NCBI GenBank assembly: GCA_027082925.1
Contig: JALWTD010000020.1
Span: 71,779 to 110,667 of the forward strand
DNA length: 38,889 bases
Direction: 5' to 3'
DNA from: Flavobacteriaceae bacterium
GTDB lineage: Bacteria; Bacteroidota; Bacteroidia; Flavobacteriales; Flavobacteriaceae
Shown: piece after piece, positions 26,066-35,690 of the stretch
Layout: each line of letters begins with the position of its first letter
How positions within the stretch are numbered: position 1 is the first letter of the stretch
The notes under the pieces: model-generated
The model's input: the letters and a program-made list of their open reading frames with translations, nothing else
What the model was told of the DNA's origin: nothing
Database searches by the model: none
Made by a program: the position numbers and the translations under genes

Positions 26066-29000
26066 TTAATTGATATCTAACGGTTTGTAATTTTTAAAAG
26101 GAGAAAGTTCTAATTTTTCAACCTTCTGTTTGTATTCAATCCAATCAGACTCGTAAAATTTATTTATTTGGGTAATAACTTTACTTATTTTTTCTTTGGC
26201 ATTTTTCACTAAAGTAGTTTCGGTTTCTCCCGGCTTTTGGGTTAGTGAGTTTACATATCCAACAGCCTTATACAGGTAAGAGATTGTACTAGGAAACTCT
26301 GTGGCGGTAATTCCCTGACGTTTATCTTGTTTTCCTAATAAATAGTCGATAAGACTATCGATTTTTTTCAATAGGTTTTTATGGAGTGTTAATAAACTAT
26401 CGTTTTTAATAGTATCATTTTGGGCTTTGATACGTTTTTGATAGTCTTTTACAATTTCTTTAGAATCTATGAGTCGTTCAGTTGCTTTTCCTGTAATTTC
26501 TTTTATATGCTCAAGTTGTTTTAGTAAATCGTATTTGCTTTTTAACACTTCGTCACTTATATCAAATCTAGGATCGTAAGCAACAACTATTTTAGATGTT
26601 TCGGTTTCATTTCCAAAACTTAATTTTATAGTATATTCTCCTGGTAATACAGTAACTCCTGCAGGTTCTGATGTTGATTTACTCTTTTTTCTACTAGGTC
26701 CTTGAACACCTTTTTCTCTTAAATGCCAATAAAAACGATGTACGCCATTTTCTTTAGGAGCTTTTTGTTTTATTGTTCTAATGAGTATGTTTTTAGCGTT
26801 GTAAACCTGAAATGTAATAGAGTCATATTTTACTTTGTTATTGGTTTTAGGGCTTTTCTCACCTTCTTTTTTTGTAGCTGATTTTGGTTTTTTGATGCTA
26901 TATGAAATCATTGCTCCTTTTGCTCTATTTTTACCGTTAAACATTGCATTTGCACCAAACCTAGTACCTGTGGGTTGTTGGTTTTGGGTAATGTATGCGC
27001 TTGGAGGAGTAAATAAGTGTACTGTTTTATCTAAAATTTGAGTGCTTTTTTTAGCGAGTTCTCTAAAAGGTCTAATATCATCTAACACATATACAGCTCT
27101 ACCAAAAGTTCCTATAACCAAATCGTGCTCTCTAGGATGAATGGTTAAATCCATTGTAGAAACAGTAGGGTAGTCGTTTGTCCATTTACTCCAATTTTTG
27201 CCTTCATTAATACTTATATAGAGTCCGTATTCTGTTCCTAAAAACAATAATTTAGGTTCTTCTAAATCTTGAACTAAAGAAAGGGCATATCCAAAAGTTT
27301 CATTTTTATGAACCAATAAATTTTCCCAAGTTTTTCCAAAATTACGTGTTCTAAACAAGTAAGGTTTAAAGTCAAATTGTCGGTAATTATTCACAATAAC
27401 GTAAGCTTCACCTTTGTTAAACTTTGAGGCTCTTATTTGAGCAACCCAAGCTCCTTTAGGCATTCCTTTTATATTTTTAGAAACATTTACCCAGGTTGTG
27501 CCTCCATCTCTGGTGAGCTGAACGTTACCGTCATCTGTTCCTACCCATAACGTGTTTTTATCAAATTTACTTGGCTCAATAGCCAAAATGGTACAATGGT
27601 TTTCGGCTCCTGTAGCATCCATTGTAATACCTCCACTTTCAAATTGTTTTTGTTTTTGCTTGTCGTTGGTTGTTAAATCTGGCGAAATGATTTCCCAAGT
27701 AAAACCTTTATCGGTTGATTTATGTACAAACTGACTTCCGAAGTAAAGCGTTTCATTATCAATAGGACTTAGCGCAATGGCTGAGTTCCAATTAAAACGA
27801 AGTTTTACATCAGGGTTAGGATGTGTAGGTCTTATAAATTTCACATTTCCGGTTACTTTATCATACCTACCCACATATCCTTGTTGAGACATTGCGTAAC
27901 CATATCGGCTATTATTAGGGTCTGGAATTACATCAAACCCATCGCCAAACATTAGTTCTTGCCAGTAAGAATTTCGTATACCTTGAGATTTTAATACATA
28001 AGCGGGGCCAACCCAAGAGCCATTGTCTTGTAAACCTCCATAAACATTGTACGGAAATTCCATATCAACATTTATATGATAAAACTGTGCAATAGGTAAA
28101 TTTTCTACAAATCGCCATGTGCTTCCTCTATCGTGAGTAATGTATAGACCACCATCGTTGCCGTCAATCATGAAGTTTGGGTTTTTAGGATGAATCCACC
28201 ACGCGTGATGATCAGGGTGAACACCTTTATCGGTGCCATATGCCGGCATTAGCTGTTTAAATGTTTTCCCTCCATCTTCACTCACATTTACGTATGTAAA
28301 AATAGAATACACTCTATTTTCGTTGCTAGGGTCTACATAAATATCAGAATAATAGAAAGGTCTGTTTCCAATACCTCCTTTACCTCTTCCGCTTGACTTG
28401 TCGTTTACCAATTTCCATTTAAATCCTCCGTCTTCAGATTTGTACAATCCGTTCTTTTTTGCTTCTATTAACGCATATATATGTTTAGGGTTGCTAGGCG
28501 CAATTGCAATACCAATTCTTCCCAGGTTTCCTTTAGGAATACCATCTTTATCTGTCAATTTAGTCCATTTTTCACCACCATTATAGGTAATGTACAATCC
28601 GGAACCTTCACCACCAGACTTAAAAGTCCAAGGTTTACGCTGGTGCTCCCACATAGCCGCAATTAGTTTGTTTGGGTTAGAAGGGTCAACTACCAAATCT
28701 GCACAACCAGTTTTGTTATTTACAAATAACGATTTTGTCCAAGTTTTTCCTCCATCGGTAGTTTTAAAAACACCTCTTTCGGGATGCGCTCCCCATGGAG
28801 AGCCAATAGCCCCAACATAAACAATATTAGGGTTTTCTTTATCGATGATAATTTTATGAATGTTGCGTGTTTTTTCTAACCCTACAAGTTGCCAAGTTTT
28901 CCCAGCGTCAAGACTTTTATACAATCCGTAACCACCGGTTAAACTATTTCTTGGATTTCCTTCTCCTGTACCAACCCAAATAACATCAGGATTGCCTTGT

Positions 29001-29281
29001 TGAATAGCAATAGCACCAATAGAAGCAACACCTTGTTTATCAAATATAGGTTTCCAATCTACCCCACCACTTTCAGATTTCCACAGCCCTCCGGAAGCAG
29101 TACCTACGTAAATAATATCAGGGTTATTTGTAACCACATCAACAGAAGTAACTCTTCCGCTCATTCCTGCAGGACCAATAGCTCTTGTTTTTAAACCTTT
29201 AAAGTAGTCAACATCTAATTCTTGAGAAAAAGATAAAAGTGAAATAAAAAATAGGGAGATAAGTAAGGTAAATTTATTCAT
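26066..29281 (-). CDS. Secreted BNR/sortilin-type beta-propeller protein (paralogue)
   Basis: 1071 residues. A signal peptide (FTLLISLFFISLLSFS) is followed by two propellers of VPS10/sortilin type: SGRVTSVDVVTNNPDI, GTASGGLWKSESGG, VGTGEGNPRNSL, GGLQDNGSWVGP, and IGTFGRAVYVLDDIRP closing the fold. The C-terminal ~330 residues differ from the 22007 paralogue: a beta domain (ITFQVYNAKNILIRTI, GVTVLPGEYTIKLSF) then a long helical stretch (DEVLKSKYDLLKQLEHI, KDYQKRIKAQNDTIKND). No type IX sorting domain is seen. Common in Bacteroidota but without known function here. Confidence 0.88.
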   Translation of the reverse strand: MNKFTLLISLFFISLLSFSQELDVDYFKGLKTRAIGPAGMSGRVTSVDVVTNNPDIIYVGTASGGLWKSESGGVDWKPIFDKQGVASIGAIAIQQGNPDVIWVGTGEGNPRNSLTGGYGLYKSLDAGKTWQLVGLEKTRNIHKIIIDKENPNIVYVGAIGSPWGAHPERGVFKTTDGGKTWTKSLFVNNKTGCADLVVDPSNPNKLIAAMWEHQRKPWTFKSGGEGSGLYITYNGGEKWTKLTDKDGIPKGNLGRIGIAIAPSNPKHIYALIEAKKNGLYKSEDGGFKWKLVNDKSSGRGKGGIGNRPFYYSDIYVDPSNENRVYSIFTYVNVSEDGGKTFKQLMPAYGTDKGVHPDHHAWWIHPKNPNFMIDGNDGGLYITHDRGSTWRFVENLPIAQFYHINVDMEFPYNVYGGLQDNGSWVGPAYVLKSQGIRNSYWQELMFGDGFDVIPDPNNSRYGYAMSQQGYVGRYDKVTGNVKFIRPTHPNPDVKLRFNWNSAIALSPIDNETLYFGSQFVHKSTDKGFTWEIISPDLTTNDKQKQKQFESGGITMDATGAENHCTILAIEPSKFDKNTLWVGTDDGNVQLTRDGGTTWVNVSKNIKGMPKGAWVAQIRASKFNKGEAYVIVNNYRQFDFKPYLFRTRNFGKTWENLLVHKNETFGYALSLVQDLEEPKLLFLGTEYGLYISINEGKNWSKWTNDYPTVSTMDLTIHPREHDLVIGTFGRAVYVLDDIRPFRELAKKSTQILDKTVHLFTPPSAYITQNQQPTGTRFGANAMFNGKNRAKGAMISYSIKKPKSATKKEGEKSPKTNNKVKYDSITFQVYNAKNILIRTIKQKAPKENGVHRFYWHLREKGVQGPSRKKSKSTSEPAGVTVLPGEYTIKLSFGNETETSKIVVAYDPRFDISDEVLKSKYDLLKQLEHIKEITGKATERLIDSKEIVKDYQKRIKAQNDTIKNDSLLTLHKNLLKKIDSLIDYLLGKQDKRQGITATEFPSTISYLYKAVGYVNSLTQKPGETETTLVKNAKEKISKVITQINKFYESDWIEYKQKVEKLELSPFKNYKPLDIN

Positions 29282-29408
29282 TTTAATTGTAAAGTTAAGT
29301 AACGTATTCTTTTGACACGTTAAATTAGGAATAAAATAGATTTATTTAAAATAATTCTAAATATATTAAATTATTTTAATTCAGTTTAAAAAGGACCAAT
29401 AGAATCGT

Positions 29409-29416
29409 TATCTTTG
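29409..29416 (+). promoter_or_regulatory. -7 element for sdhCAB
   Basis: TATCTTTG matches TAnnTTTG and lies 24 bp before the sdhC ATG at 29441. A GTTTA stretch (29384-29388) lies near the -33 position but is not a consensus TTTG. Confidence 0.55.
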
Positions 29417-29440
29417 TTCTTTTATAAAAACCAATTAAAA

Positions 29441-30100
29441 ATGAGCGGATTTTTATCTTCATCAATTGCAAGGAAGGTCGCGATGGCATTATCGGCACTC
29501 TTCCTTATTTTTTTCTTAATTATTCATTTAGCGGTTAACATTACCTCAATATTTAGTGAAAGTGTGTTTAATGAGTTGTCTCATTTTATGGGAACCAACC
29601 CGTTAATACAATTTGCATTACAACCAGTATTGATTTTTGGTGTAGTTTTTCACTTTGCAATGGGATTTGTGTTAGAGCTAAGAAATAAAGGAGCTAGAAA
29701 TGTTAAATATGTTAAGTATAACGGTGCAGCCAGTGCCACTTGGATGTCAAGAAATATGATTTATAGTGGTTTGGTAATATTGGCCTTTATAGTTTTACAC
29801 TTTATAGATTTTTGGTTTCCGGAAATGAACTATAAATATATTGAAGCGCTTCCAGCAGACCCAACAAGGTATTTTGGAGAACTTCAACATAAATTTGAAA
29901 ACCCTTTACGGGTAGGAGCGTATGTAGTCGCTTTTATTTTATTAGCATTGCACTTGTTACACGGCTTTCAATCAGCCTTTCAATCAATAGGATTTAATAA
30001 CAAGTACTCAAAATGTGTAAAGTCTTTAGGTAAAATATATGCTATTGTTATTCCTTTAGGTTTTATTACTGTAGCACTTTACCATTATTTTAACCATTAA
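29441..30100 (+). CDS. sdhC: Succinate dehydrogenase cytochrome b subunit
   Basis: 219 residues from ATG 29441 (MSGFLSSSIARKVAMALSAL). Five hydrophobic segments are visible with histidines suited to haem b ligation (FLIIHLAVN, VVFHFAMGF, FIVLHFIDFW, LALHLLHGFQSAF). It is the single-subunit diheme membrane anchor of Bacteroidota/epsilon-type complexes, passing electrons to or from quinone. The ATG at 29441 is preferred over an in-frame start at 29414 because the shorter start is the family norm and the -7 element overlaps the longer one. Confidence 0.93.
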   Translation: MSGFLSSSIARKVAMALSALFLIFFLIIHLAVNITSIFSESVFNELSHFMGTNPLIQFALQPVLIFGVVFHFAMGFVLELRNKGARNVKYVKYNGAASATWMSRNMIYSGLVILAFIVLHFIDFWFPEMNYKYIEALPADPTRYFGELQHKFENPLRVGAYVVAFILLALHLLHGFQSAFQSIGFNNKYSKCVKSLGKIYAIVIPLGFITVALYHYFNH

Positions 30101-30111
30101 TCTTATAACGT

Positions 30112-32115
30112 ATGACGACTTTAAATTCAAAAGTACCAGAAGGTCCAATAAAAGATAAATGGACAACATATAAAGACAAAATTAATCTTGTAAACCCGGC
30201 AAATAAACGTAATATTGATATTATTGTTGTTGGTACCGGATTAGCAGGAGGCTCTGCTTCGGCTACTTTAGCTGAACTTGGATATAATGTTAAAGCTTTT
30301 GCTTATCAAGATTCTCCAAGAAGAGCACACTCTATTGCTGCACAAGGAGGTATTAACGCTGCTAAAAACTATCAAGGAGATGGTGATTCAAACTATCGTT
30401 TGTTTTACGATACCGTAAAAGGTGGTGATTATCGCTCTCGCGAAGCAAATGTATATCGATTGGCAGAAGTTTCAGGAAATATTATAGATCAATGCGTTGC
30501 TCAAGGTGTTCCTTTTGCAAGAGATTACGGAGGGTTACTTGATAACCGATCTTTTGGAGGCGTATTGGTGTCTAGAACATTTTATGCAAAAGGACAAACA
30601 GGTCAGCAGTTACTACTAGGAGCATATTCAGCAATGAATCGCCAAATAGCACGTGGTAAAATAGAAATGTTTAACCGACACGAAATGCTAGATGTGGTAA
30701 TTATAGATGGTAAAGCAAGAGGAATAATAGCTCGTAATTTAATTACCGGAGAAATAGAACGACACTCGGCACACGCAGTAGTTATTGCTACCGGAGGTTA
30801 TGGAAATGTATACTATTTATCTACAAATGCAATGGGCTCAAATGCAACTGCAGCTTGGAAAATACACAAACGCGGGGCATTTTTTGCAAACCCTTGTTTT
30901 ACACAAATTCACCCAACATGTATTCCTCGTTCTGGAGATTATCAGTCAAAATTAACATTGATGTCTGAATCGTTGCGTAACGATGGTAGAATTTGGGTTC
31001 CGGCTAAGATAGAAGATGCAAAAGCCATTCAGCAAGGTAAACTTAAACCTACCGAAATTCCTGAAGAAGACAGAGATTATTATTTAGAAAGAAGATACCC
31101 TGCTTTTGGTAATTTAGTACCAAGAGATGTTGCTTCTAGAGCAGCTAAAGAACGTTGTGATGCCGGATATGGTGTAAACGCAACAGGAGAAGCTGTGTAT
31201 TTAGACTTTGCTTCGGCAATAGAAAGATACGGTAAAGAGCAAGCTAAAATAAAAGGAATTAAAAACCCGTCTAAAGCACAAATTACAGAACTAGGAGAAG
31301 CTATAATTGAAGCTAAATACGGAAACCTATTCCAAATGTATGAGAAAATTGTAGATGAAAATCCGTATAAAACACCAATGATGATTTATCCGGCAACTCA
31401 CTACACTATGGGAGGAATTTGGGTAGATTACAACCTTATGACAACAGTGCCTGGACTTTACTGTATTGGAGAAGCAAACTTCTCTGATCACGGAGCTAAC
31501 AGATTAGGAGCTTCTGCATTAATGCAAGGTTTAGCAGATGGTTACTTTGTACTTCCTTACACTATTGGAGATTATCTTTCTGATGACATTAGAACAGGAA
31601 AAATACCTACAGATGCACCTGAATTTGATGATGTAGAAAAAGAAGTTAAGGAACGATTGGAATTTTTTATTAACAACAAAGGAACACACTCTGTAGATTA
31701 TTTCCATAAAAAACTTGGAAAAGTTATGTGGAATAAAGTAGGAATGGCTCGTAATGAAAAACACCTGAAAGAAGCAATTGCTGAAATTCAAGAAATTAGA
31801 GATGATTTCTGGAAAAACGTAAAAGTACCAGGTAGTTTAAACGAACTAAACCCTGAATTAGAAAAAGCAGGAAGAGTAGCTGATTTTCTTGAGTTAGGTG
31901 AGTTATTTGCAAAAGATGCCCTAGAAAGAAAAGAATCTTGTGGAGGTCATTTTAGAGAAGAATACCAAACTGAAGACGGAGAAGCACTGCGTGATGATAA
32001 AAATTATGCATACGTAGCAGCTTGGGAGTACACCGGGAAACCAAGTGAAGCTATTATGCATAAAGAACAACTAGAATTTAAAGATATCGAATTAAAAACT
32101 CGTTCATATAAATAA
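30112..32115 (+). CDS. sdhA: Succinate dehydrogenase flavoprotein subunit
   Basis: 667 residues, long compared with Escherichia coli SdhA but usual for this group. The dinucleotide-binding motif is [19 protein letters not shown] (near 39-57) and the covalent-FAD histidine is expected at H73 in [15 protein letters not shown]. Further typical segments are [28 protein letters not shown] and [17 protein letters not shown]. The enzyme oxidises succinate to fumarate in the TCA cycle, attached to the cytoplasmic side of the membrane. It is 11 bp behind sdhC and 9 bp ahead of sdhB. Confidence 0.97.
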   Translation: MTTLNSKVPEGPIKDKWTTYKDKINLVNPANKRNIDIIVVGTGLAGGSASATLAELGYNVKAFAYQDSPRRAHSIAAQGGINAAKNYQGDGDSNYRLFYDTVKGGDYRSREANVYRLAEVSGNIIDQCVAQGVPFARDYGGLLDNRSFGGVLVSRTFYAKGQTGQQLLLGAYSAMNRQIARGKIEMFNRHEMLDVVIIDGKARGIIARNLITGEIERHSAHAVVIATGGYGNVYYLSTNAMGSNATAAWKIHKRGAFFANPCFTQIHPTCIPRSGDYQSKLTLMSESLRNDGRIWVPAKIEDAKAIQQGKLKPTEIPEEDRDYYLERRYPAFGNLVPRDVASRAAKERCDAGYGVNATGEAVYLDFASAIERYGKEQAKIKGIKNPSKAQITELGEAIIEAKYGNLFQMYEKIVDENPYKTPMMIYPATHYTMGGIWVDYNLMTTVPGLYCIGEANFSDHGANRLGASALMQGLADGYFVLPYTIGDYLSDDIRTGKIPTDAPEFDDVEKEVKERLEFFINNKGTHSVDYFHKKLGKVMWNKVGMARNEKHLKEAIAEIQEIRDDFWKNVKVPGSLNELNPELEKAGRVADFLELGELFAKDALERKESCGGHFREEYQTEDGEALRDDKNYAYVAAWEYTGKPSEAIMHKEQLEFKDIELKTRSYK

Positions 32116-32124
32116 GAAGACATT

Positions 32125-32865
32125 ATGAATTTAACGTTAAAAATTTGGAGACAAAAAGGACCTCAAGATAAAGGTCAAATGGTCGAATATAAAGTAACCG
32201 ATATTTCAGAACACATGTCGTTCTTAGAAATGATGGATGTGTTAAATGAAGATTTGGTAGCTAAAAATGAAGAACCTGTGGCTTTTGACCACGATTGTAG
32301 AGAAGGTATTTGCGGAATGTGTTCACTACATATTAATGGAGAGCCTCACGGTCCGGATAGAGGTATTACAACCTGTCAATTACACATGAGAATGTTTAAT
32401 GACGGAGATACTATTTATATAGAACCTTGGAGAGCAACAGCATTTCCTGTAATTAAAGATTTAGTAGTAGATCGTACAGCTTTTGAGCGTATTCAACAAG
32501 CAGGAGGATATATTTCAGTAAATACATCAGGAAATACACAAGACGCTAACTCAATTCCAATTTCAAAACACAATGCAGATTTATCTATGGATGCTGCTAC
32601 TTGTATTGGTTGTGGAGCTTGTGTTGCTAGTTGTAAAAACTCAAGTGCAATGTTATTTGTGTCTGCAAAAGTATCTCAGTTTGCATTATTGCCTCAAGGT
32701 AGAATTGAAGCAGCAGACAGAGTTAAAAATATGGTGGCACAAATGGATTTGGAAGGTTTTGGAAACTGTACAAATACAGGTGCCTGTGAGGTAGAATGTC
32801 CTAAAGGTATTTCGCTTGAAAATATTGCTCGTATGAATAGAGAATATTTAAAAGCAAGTATTTAA
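32125..32865 (+). CDS. sdhB: Succinate dehydrogenase iron-sulfur subunit
   Basis: 246 residues. The [2Fe-2S] cysteines are C58, C63, C66 and C84 ([10 protein letters not shown]...TTC). The [4Fe-4S] cluster uses [11 protein letters not shown] (160-170), and C215, C221 and C225 ([11 protein letters not shown]) complete the remaining clusters. It carries electrons from the flavoprotein to the membrane subunit. It ends the operon, followed by a strong terminator. Confidence 0.97.
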   Translation: MNLTLKIWRQKGPQDKGQMVEYKVTDISEHMSFLEMMDVLNEDLVAKNEEPVAFDHDCREGICGMCSLHINGEPHGPDRGITTCQLHMRMFNDGDTIYIEPWRATAFPVIKDLVVDRTAFERIQQAGGYISVNTSGNTQDANSIPISKHNADLSMDAATCIGCGACVASCKNSSAMLFVSAKVSQFALLPQGRIEAADRVKNMVAQMDLEGFGNCTNTGACEVECPKGISLENIARMNREYLKASI

Positions 32866-32886
32866 TACTTAATAAAAATAAATTTT

Positions 32887-32918
32887 AAAACCCATTTCAG
32901 AAATGAAATGGGTTTTTT
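32887..32918 (+). terminator. Intrinsic terminator after sdhB
   Basis: cccatttca (32891-32899) and tgaaatggg (32904-32912) form a nine-base stem with a gaaa loop. Four A on the left pair with the first of six T on the right, making a T-run. It is 21 bp past the sdhB stop. Confidence 0.9.
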
Positions 32919-32948
32919 GGTTTAAAGATAGAATTATTATTAAAAGAT

Positions 32949-32977
32949 ATATAATTATTGTTTAACAATAATTATAT
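32949..32977. promoter_or_regulatory. Perfect 29-nt palindrome, candidate XRE operator
   Basis: atataattattgtt (32949-32962) is the exact reverse complement of aacaataattatat (32964-32977), 14-base arms with a single central T. It overlaps the start of the -7 element at 32973. The next genes encode DUF2975 and a small XRE-type DNA-binding protein, so autoregulation at this site is a reasonable inference. It has no T-run and lies upstream, so it is not a terminator. Confidence 0.65.
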
Positions 32978-32980
32978 TTG
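32973..32980 (+). promoter_or_regulatory. -7 element for the DUF2975/XRE pair
   Basis: TATATTTG matches TAnnTTTG, 21 bp before the ATG at 33002. It shares bases 32973-32977 with the palindrome, so a bound protein would block it. No -33 TTTG was found at the usual spacing. Confidence 0.5.
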
Positions 32981-33001
32981 TTCTATATAAAAAATTAAAC
33001 A

Positions 33002-33508
33002 ATGAAAAAAATTCAATTACTGAAGGCTATAGTAGATTTTATATGGATAGTTTTTATCCCAATTATTCCTTTTGCTATTATAGCTATACCATTTATTCTT
33101 ATTGTTGGTGATATAGGTGATTTTGATATTAAAATAAATGGATTGTTATTAGCTTCAAAATCAATTTTATCAAAAGTATTGATAGCTGTTTCAATACTAA
33201 CATTTTTATTAACTTTTTATAGTTTATACCTTTTTAGAAAAGTATTAGCTCATTTTTTAAGACTGAAAATATTTGATAATACCGTTATTTCGTTATTCGA
33301 AAAAATAGGAAATTTATTGATAATTTCAGGAGTTTTATCTTTAATAGTATCTTTTGTAGCTAAATTATATTTTAAGCATAAGGTTGTTTTTGAAATAGGG
33401 TACAATTCAAAAATAATGCTAATTTGTTTGGGGCTATTTTTTATGATTTTAAGCGAAGTGTTTAAAATATCGAAAGCAATGAAAGAAGAAAATGATTTAA
33501 CAGTTTAG
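33002..33508 (+). CDS. DUF2975 membrane protein
   Basis: 168 residues. Four hydrophobic segments are visible (about 10-35 VDFIWIVFIPIIPFAIIAIP, 58-80, 103-122 LLIISGVLSLIVSFV, 140-157 MLICLGLFFMILSEV). The short C-terminus (FKISKAMKEENDLTV) is cytosolic-looking. DUF2975 proteins are usually encoded just before a small XRE regulator, as here, two bases before the next ATG. The family has no firm function; a membrane signal or transport role linked to the regulator is possible. Confidence 0.85.
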   Translation: MKKIQLLKAIVDFIWIVFIPIIPFAIIAIPFILIVGDIGDFDIKINGLLLASKSILSKVLIAVSILTFLLTFYSLYLFRKVLAHFLRLKIFDNTVISLFEKIGNLLIISGVLSLIVSFVAKLYFKHKVVFEIGYNSKIMLICLGLFFMILSEVFKISKAMKEENDLTV

Positions 33509-33510
33509 CT

Positions 33511-33723
33511 ATGTCAATTATTGTAAATTTAGATGTAGTTCTTGCTAAACGTAAAATGAGGAGTAAAGAACTAGCTGAGAAAATTGGAATTACCTCAGCT
33601 AATGTATCTATTCTAAAGTCAGGTAAAGCGAAAGCAATACGCTTTTCTACTTTAGATGCCATTTGTAAAATATTAGACTGTCAACCTTCAGATATTTTAG
33701 AATACAAACCAAAAAAAGAATAG
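33511..33723 (+). CDS. Small XRE/Cro-type helix-turn-helix regulator
   Basis: 70 residues. The helix-turn-helix spans about 14-45 (KRKMRSKELAEKIGITSANV, then SILKSGKAKAIRFSTLDAIC), and the end (KILDCQPSDILEYKPKK) matches the YozG/XRE family that pairs with DUF2975. It is a DNA-binding transcription factor and probably acts on its own operon through the palindrome at 32949-32977. The gap to the DUF2975 stop is only two bases. Confidence 0.92.
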   Translation: MSIIVNLDVVLAKRKMRSKELAEKIGITSANVSILKSGKAKAIRFSTLDAICKILDCQPSDILEYKPKKE

Positions 33724-33771
33724 TTATTAATAAGTTTTAGTATTTTTATAAATACAAAAATTTAAAAATAA

Positions 33772-34929
33772 ATGCCAACATATAAAAATTCTTTAAAATC
33801 TAAATTACCGGAGGTTCCAACGTCTATTTTTTCAGTAATGAGCTCGTTGGCAAACGAACACAAAGCCATTAATTTATCGCAAGGGTTTCCAAATTTTGAA
33901 ACTTCAAAAGAGCTGATAAATTTAGTTAACAAAGCAATGTTAAGTGGAAAAAATCAGTACGCTCCTATGCCGGGAATATTTTCTCTTAGAAGAGCAATTA
34001 CAACCAAAATGGAAAATCTTTATGGCGTATCGTATCATCCCGAAACCGAAGTTACAATAACAGCAGGAGCAACACAAGCCATATTTACAGCAATAGCAGC
34101 TACTGTTAACAAAGGAGACGAAGTTATTATTTTTAAACCGGCGTATGATTGTTATGAGCCGGCCATTCAACTTTTTGGAGGTGTGCCTATTGCGATTCAA
34201 TTAGATCCCGAGTCGTTTTCTATTGATTGGGAAGAAGTAAAAAAGGTAATTAATAGTAAAACGAAAATGATTATTATTAATACGCCTCATAATCCTTCGG
34301 GAAGAGTATTGTCTGAAAAAGACATGCTTCAGCTTGAAGCTATTTTAAAAGACACTTCTATTTTATTGTTAAGTGATGAGGTTTACGAGCATATTATTTT
34401 TGATAGCGAAACACATCAAACAGCAGCACTATATCCTGTTTTGGCAGAAAGAGCGTTTATTATAGCTTCCTTTGGAAAAACGTTTCACAATACAGGGTGG
34501 AAAATAGGCTATTGTATTGCTCCAATAGCTTTGACAAAAGAATTTAGAAAAATACATCAGTTTAATGTGTTTAGTGTACATCACCCAACCCAAGCAGCAC
34601 TGGCATCGTACATTTCTGAACCCGAAAATTATTTAAATTTGGGAAGTTTTTATCAAGAAAAAAGAGATTTATTCCTTTCTTACTTAAAAGAGTCGAGATT
34701 TAAATTTACACCTTCTAAAGGAACGTATTTTCAACTGTTAAATTTTGAAAATATTACTGAAGAAGGAGATTATGATTTTGCGATTAGATTAACAAAAGAA
34801 GCTAAAATAGCTTCGGTGCCAATTTCGGTATTTAACACAAATAATTTAGACACAAAAGTACTTCGTTTTTGTTTTGCAAAAACTGATGAAACATTAAAAC
34901 AAGCAGCAAAAATATTATGCAACATTTAA
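33772..34929 (+). CDS. Methionine/glutamine-type aminotransferase (YbdL-like)
   Basis: 385 residues, class I/II PLP aminotransferase. The PLP lysine is K236 in ASFGKTFHNTGWKIGY. Other family motifs are LSQGFPNFET, NQYAPMPGIFSLRRAI, ITAGATQAIF, INTPHNPSGRV and LLSDEVYEHIIFD. The NQYAPMPG and GKTFHNTGWKIGY segments fit the YbdL/kynurenine-aminotransferase-like group acting on methionine or glutamine. The gene overlaps the next (omega-amidase) by 13 bp, a pairing that supports the transaminase-omega-amidase route from glutamine. Substrate is inferred. Confidence 0.85.
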   Translation: MPTYKNSLKSKLPEVPTSIFSVMSSLANEHKAINLSQGFPNFETSKELINLVNKAMLSGKNQYAPMPGIFSLRRAITTKMENLYGVSYHPETEVTITAGATQAIFTAIAATVNKGDEVIIFKPAYDCYEPAIQLFGGVPIAIQLDPESFSIDWEEVKKVINSKTKMIIINTPHNPSGRVLSEKDMLQLEAILKDTSILLLSDEVYEHIIFDSETHQTAALYPVLAERAFIIASFGKTFHNTGWKIGYCIAPIALTKEFRKIHQFNVFSVHHPTQAALASYISEPENYLNLGSFYQEKRDLFLSYLKESRFKFTPSKGTYFQLLNFENITEEGDYDFAIRLTKEAKIASVPISVFNTNNLDTKVLRFCFAKTDETLKQAAKILCNI

Positions 34930-35690
34930 ATATAGCACTTGTTCAAACCAATTTAATTTGGGAAAATCCGGAGGAAAACAGGGTTTTAATTTCAAAAAAA
35001 ATAGCGGCTATTCCCAAACACACAGATGTGGTGGTGTTACCGGAAATGTTTACAACAGGTTTTACCATGAATCCTATAAAATGGGCTGAAACTATGAATG
35101 GAGATACTGTGCAATGGATGCGTAAACTAGCTTCAGAAAAAAACATTGCCATAGCAGGAAGCATTATTGTTTTTGAAAATGAAGCATATTACAATCGTTT
35201 TTTATTTGTGCATCCTTCAGGAGAAATTAATTTTTATGATAAAAGACATTTATTTACGCTGGCAGGAGAACACAAGGTTTATACACAAGGAAATAAGAAG
35301 GTAATTGTGAACTATAAAGAATGGAAAATCTGTTTGATGGTTTGTTACGATTTACGTTTTCCGGTGTGGTCTAGAAATAAAGAAAATTACGATGTGCTTT
35401 TATATGTCGCAAACTGGCCAAAAACAAGAATAGCTGCTTGGGATACACTGTTAAAGGCAAGAGCTATTGAAAATATGTGTTATGCTGTTGGAGTTAATAG
35501 AGTGGCTACAGATGCCAATAATTTGGTGTACAATGGTCATTCTGCCGTATACAATAGTTTGGGAGAAGAAATGCTTTGTTTTTTAGAAGGAGAGAATGCT
35601 ATTAAAACAATAGCGCTTCAAAAAGAACATTTAATGAAGACGAGAGAAAAATTAGGTTTTTTAAAGGATAGGGATAGGTTTACACTATAA
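34917..35690 (+). CDS. Nitrilase-family omega-amidase (YafV/Nit2-like)
   Basis: 257 residues. The catalytic triad is E43 (VVLPEMFTTGF), K109 (FYDKRHLF) and C143 (LMVCYDLRFPVW), with the usual NWPKTRIAAWDTLLKARAIEN segment. Members hydrolyse alpha-ketoglutaramate or the related product of methionine/glutamine transamination, in the cytosol. It starts inside the aminotransferase gene (13-bp overlap), so the pair is translated together. Its 3' end overlaps the convergent acyltransferase gene by 11 bp. Confidence 0.92.
   Translation: MQHLNIALVQTNLIWENPEENRVLISKKIAAIPKHTDVVVLPEMFTTGFTMNPIKWAETMNGDTVQWMRKLASEKNIAIAGSIIVFENEAYYNRFLFVHPSGEINFYDKRHLFTLAGEHKVYTQGNKKVIVNYKEWKICLMVCYDLRFPVWSRNKENYDVLLYVANWPKTRIAAWDTLLKARAIENMCYAVGVNRVATDANNLVYNGHSAVYNSLGEEMLCFLEGENAIKTIALQKEHLMKTREKLGFLKDRDRFTL

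Noticed and set aside
26835-29194. Several open frames on the plus strand inside the 26066 gene
   Set aside because: They are antisense frames within a well-supported coding sequence and show no recognisable domain or start context.
33740-33755. Inverted repeat gtattt/aaatac before the aminotransferase as a terminator
   Set aside because: AT-only weak stem, no T-run; likely chance.
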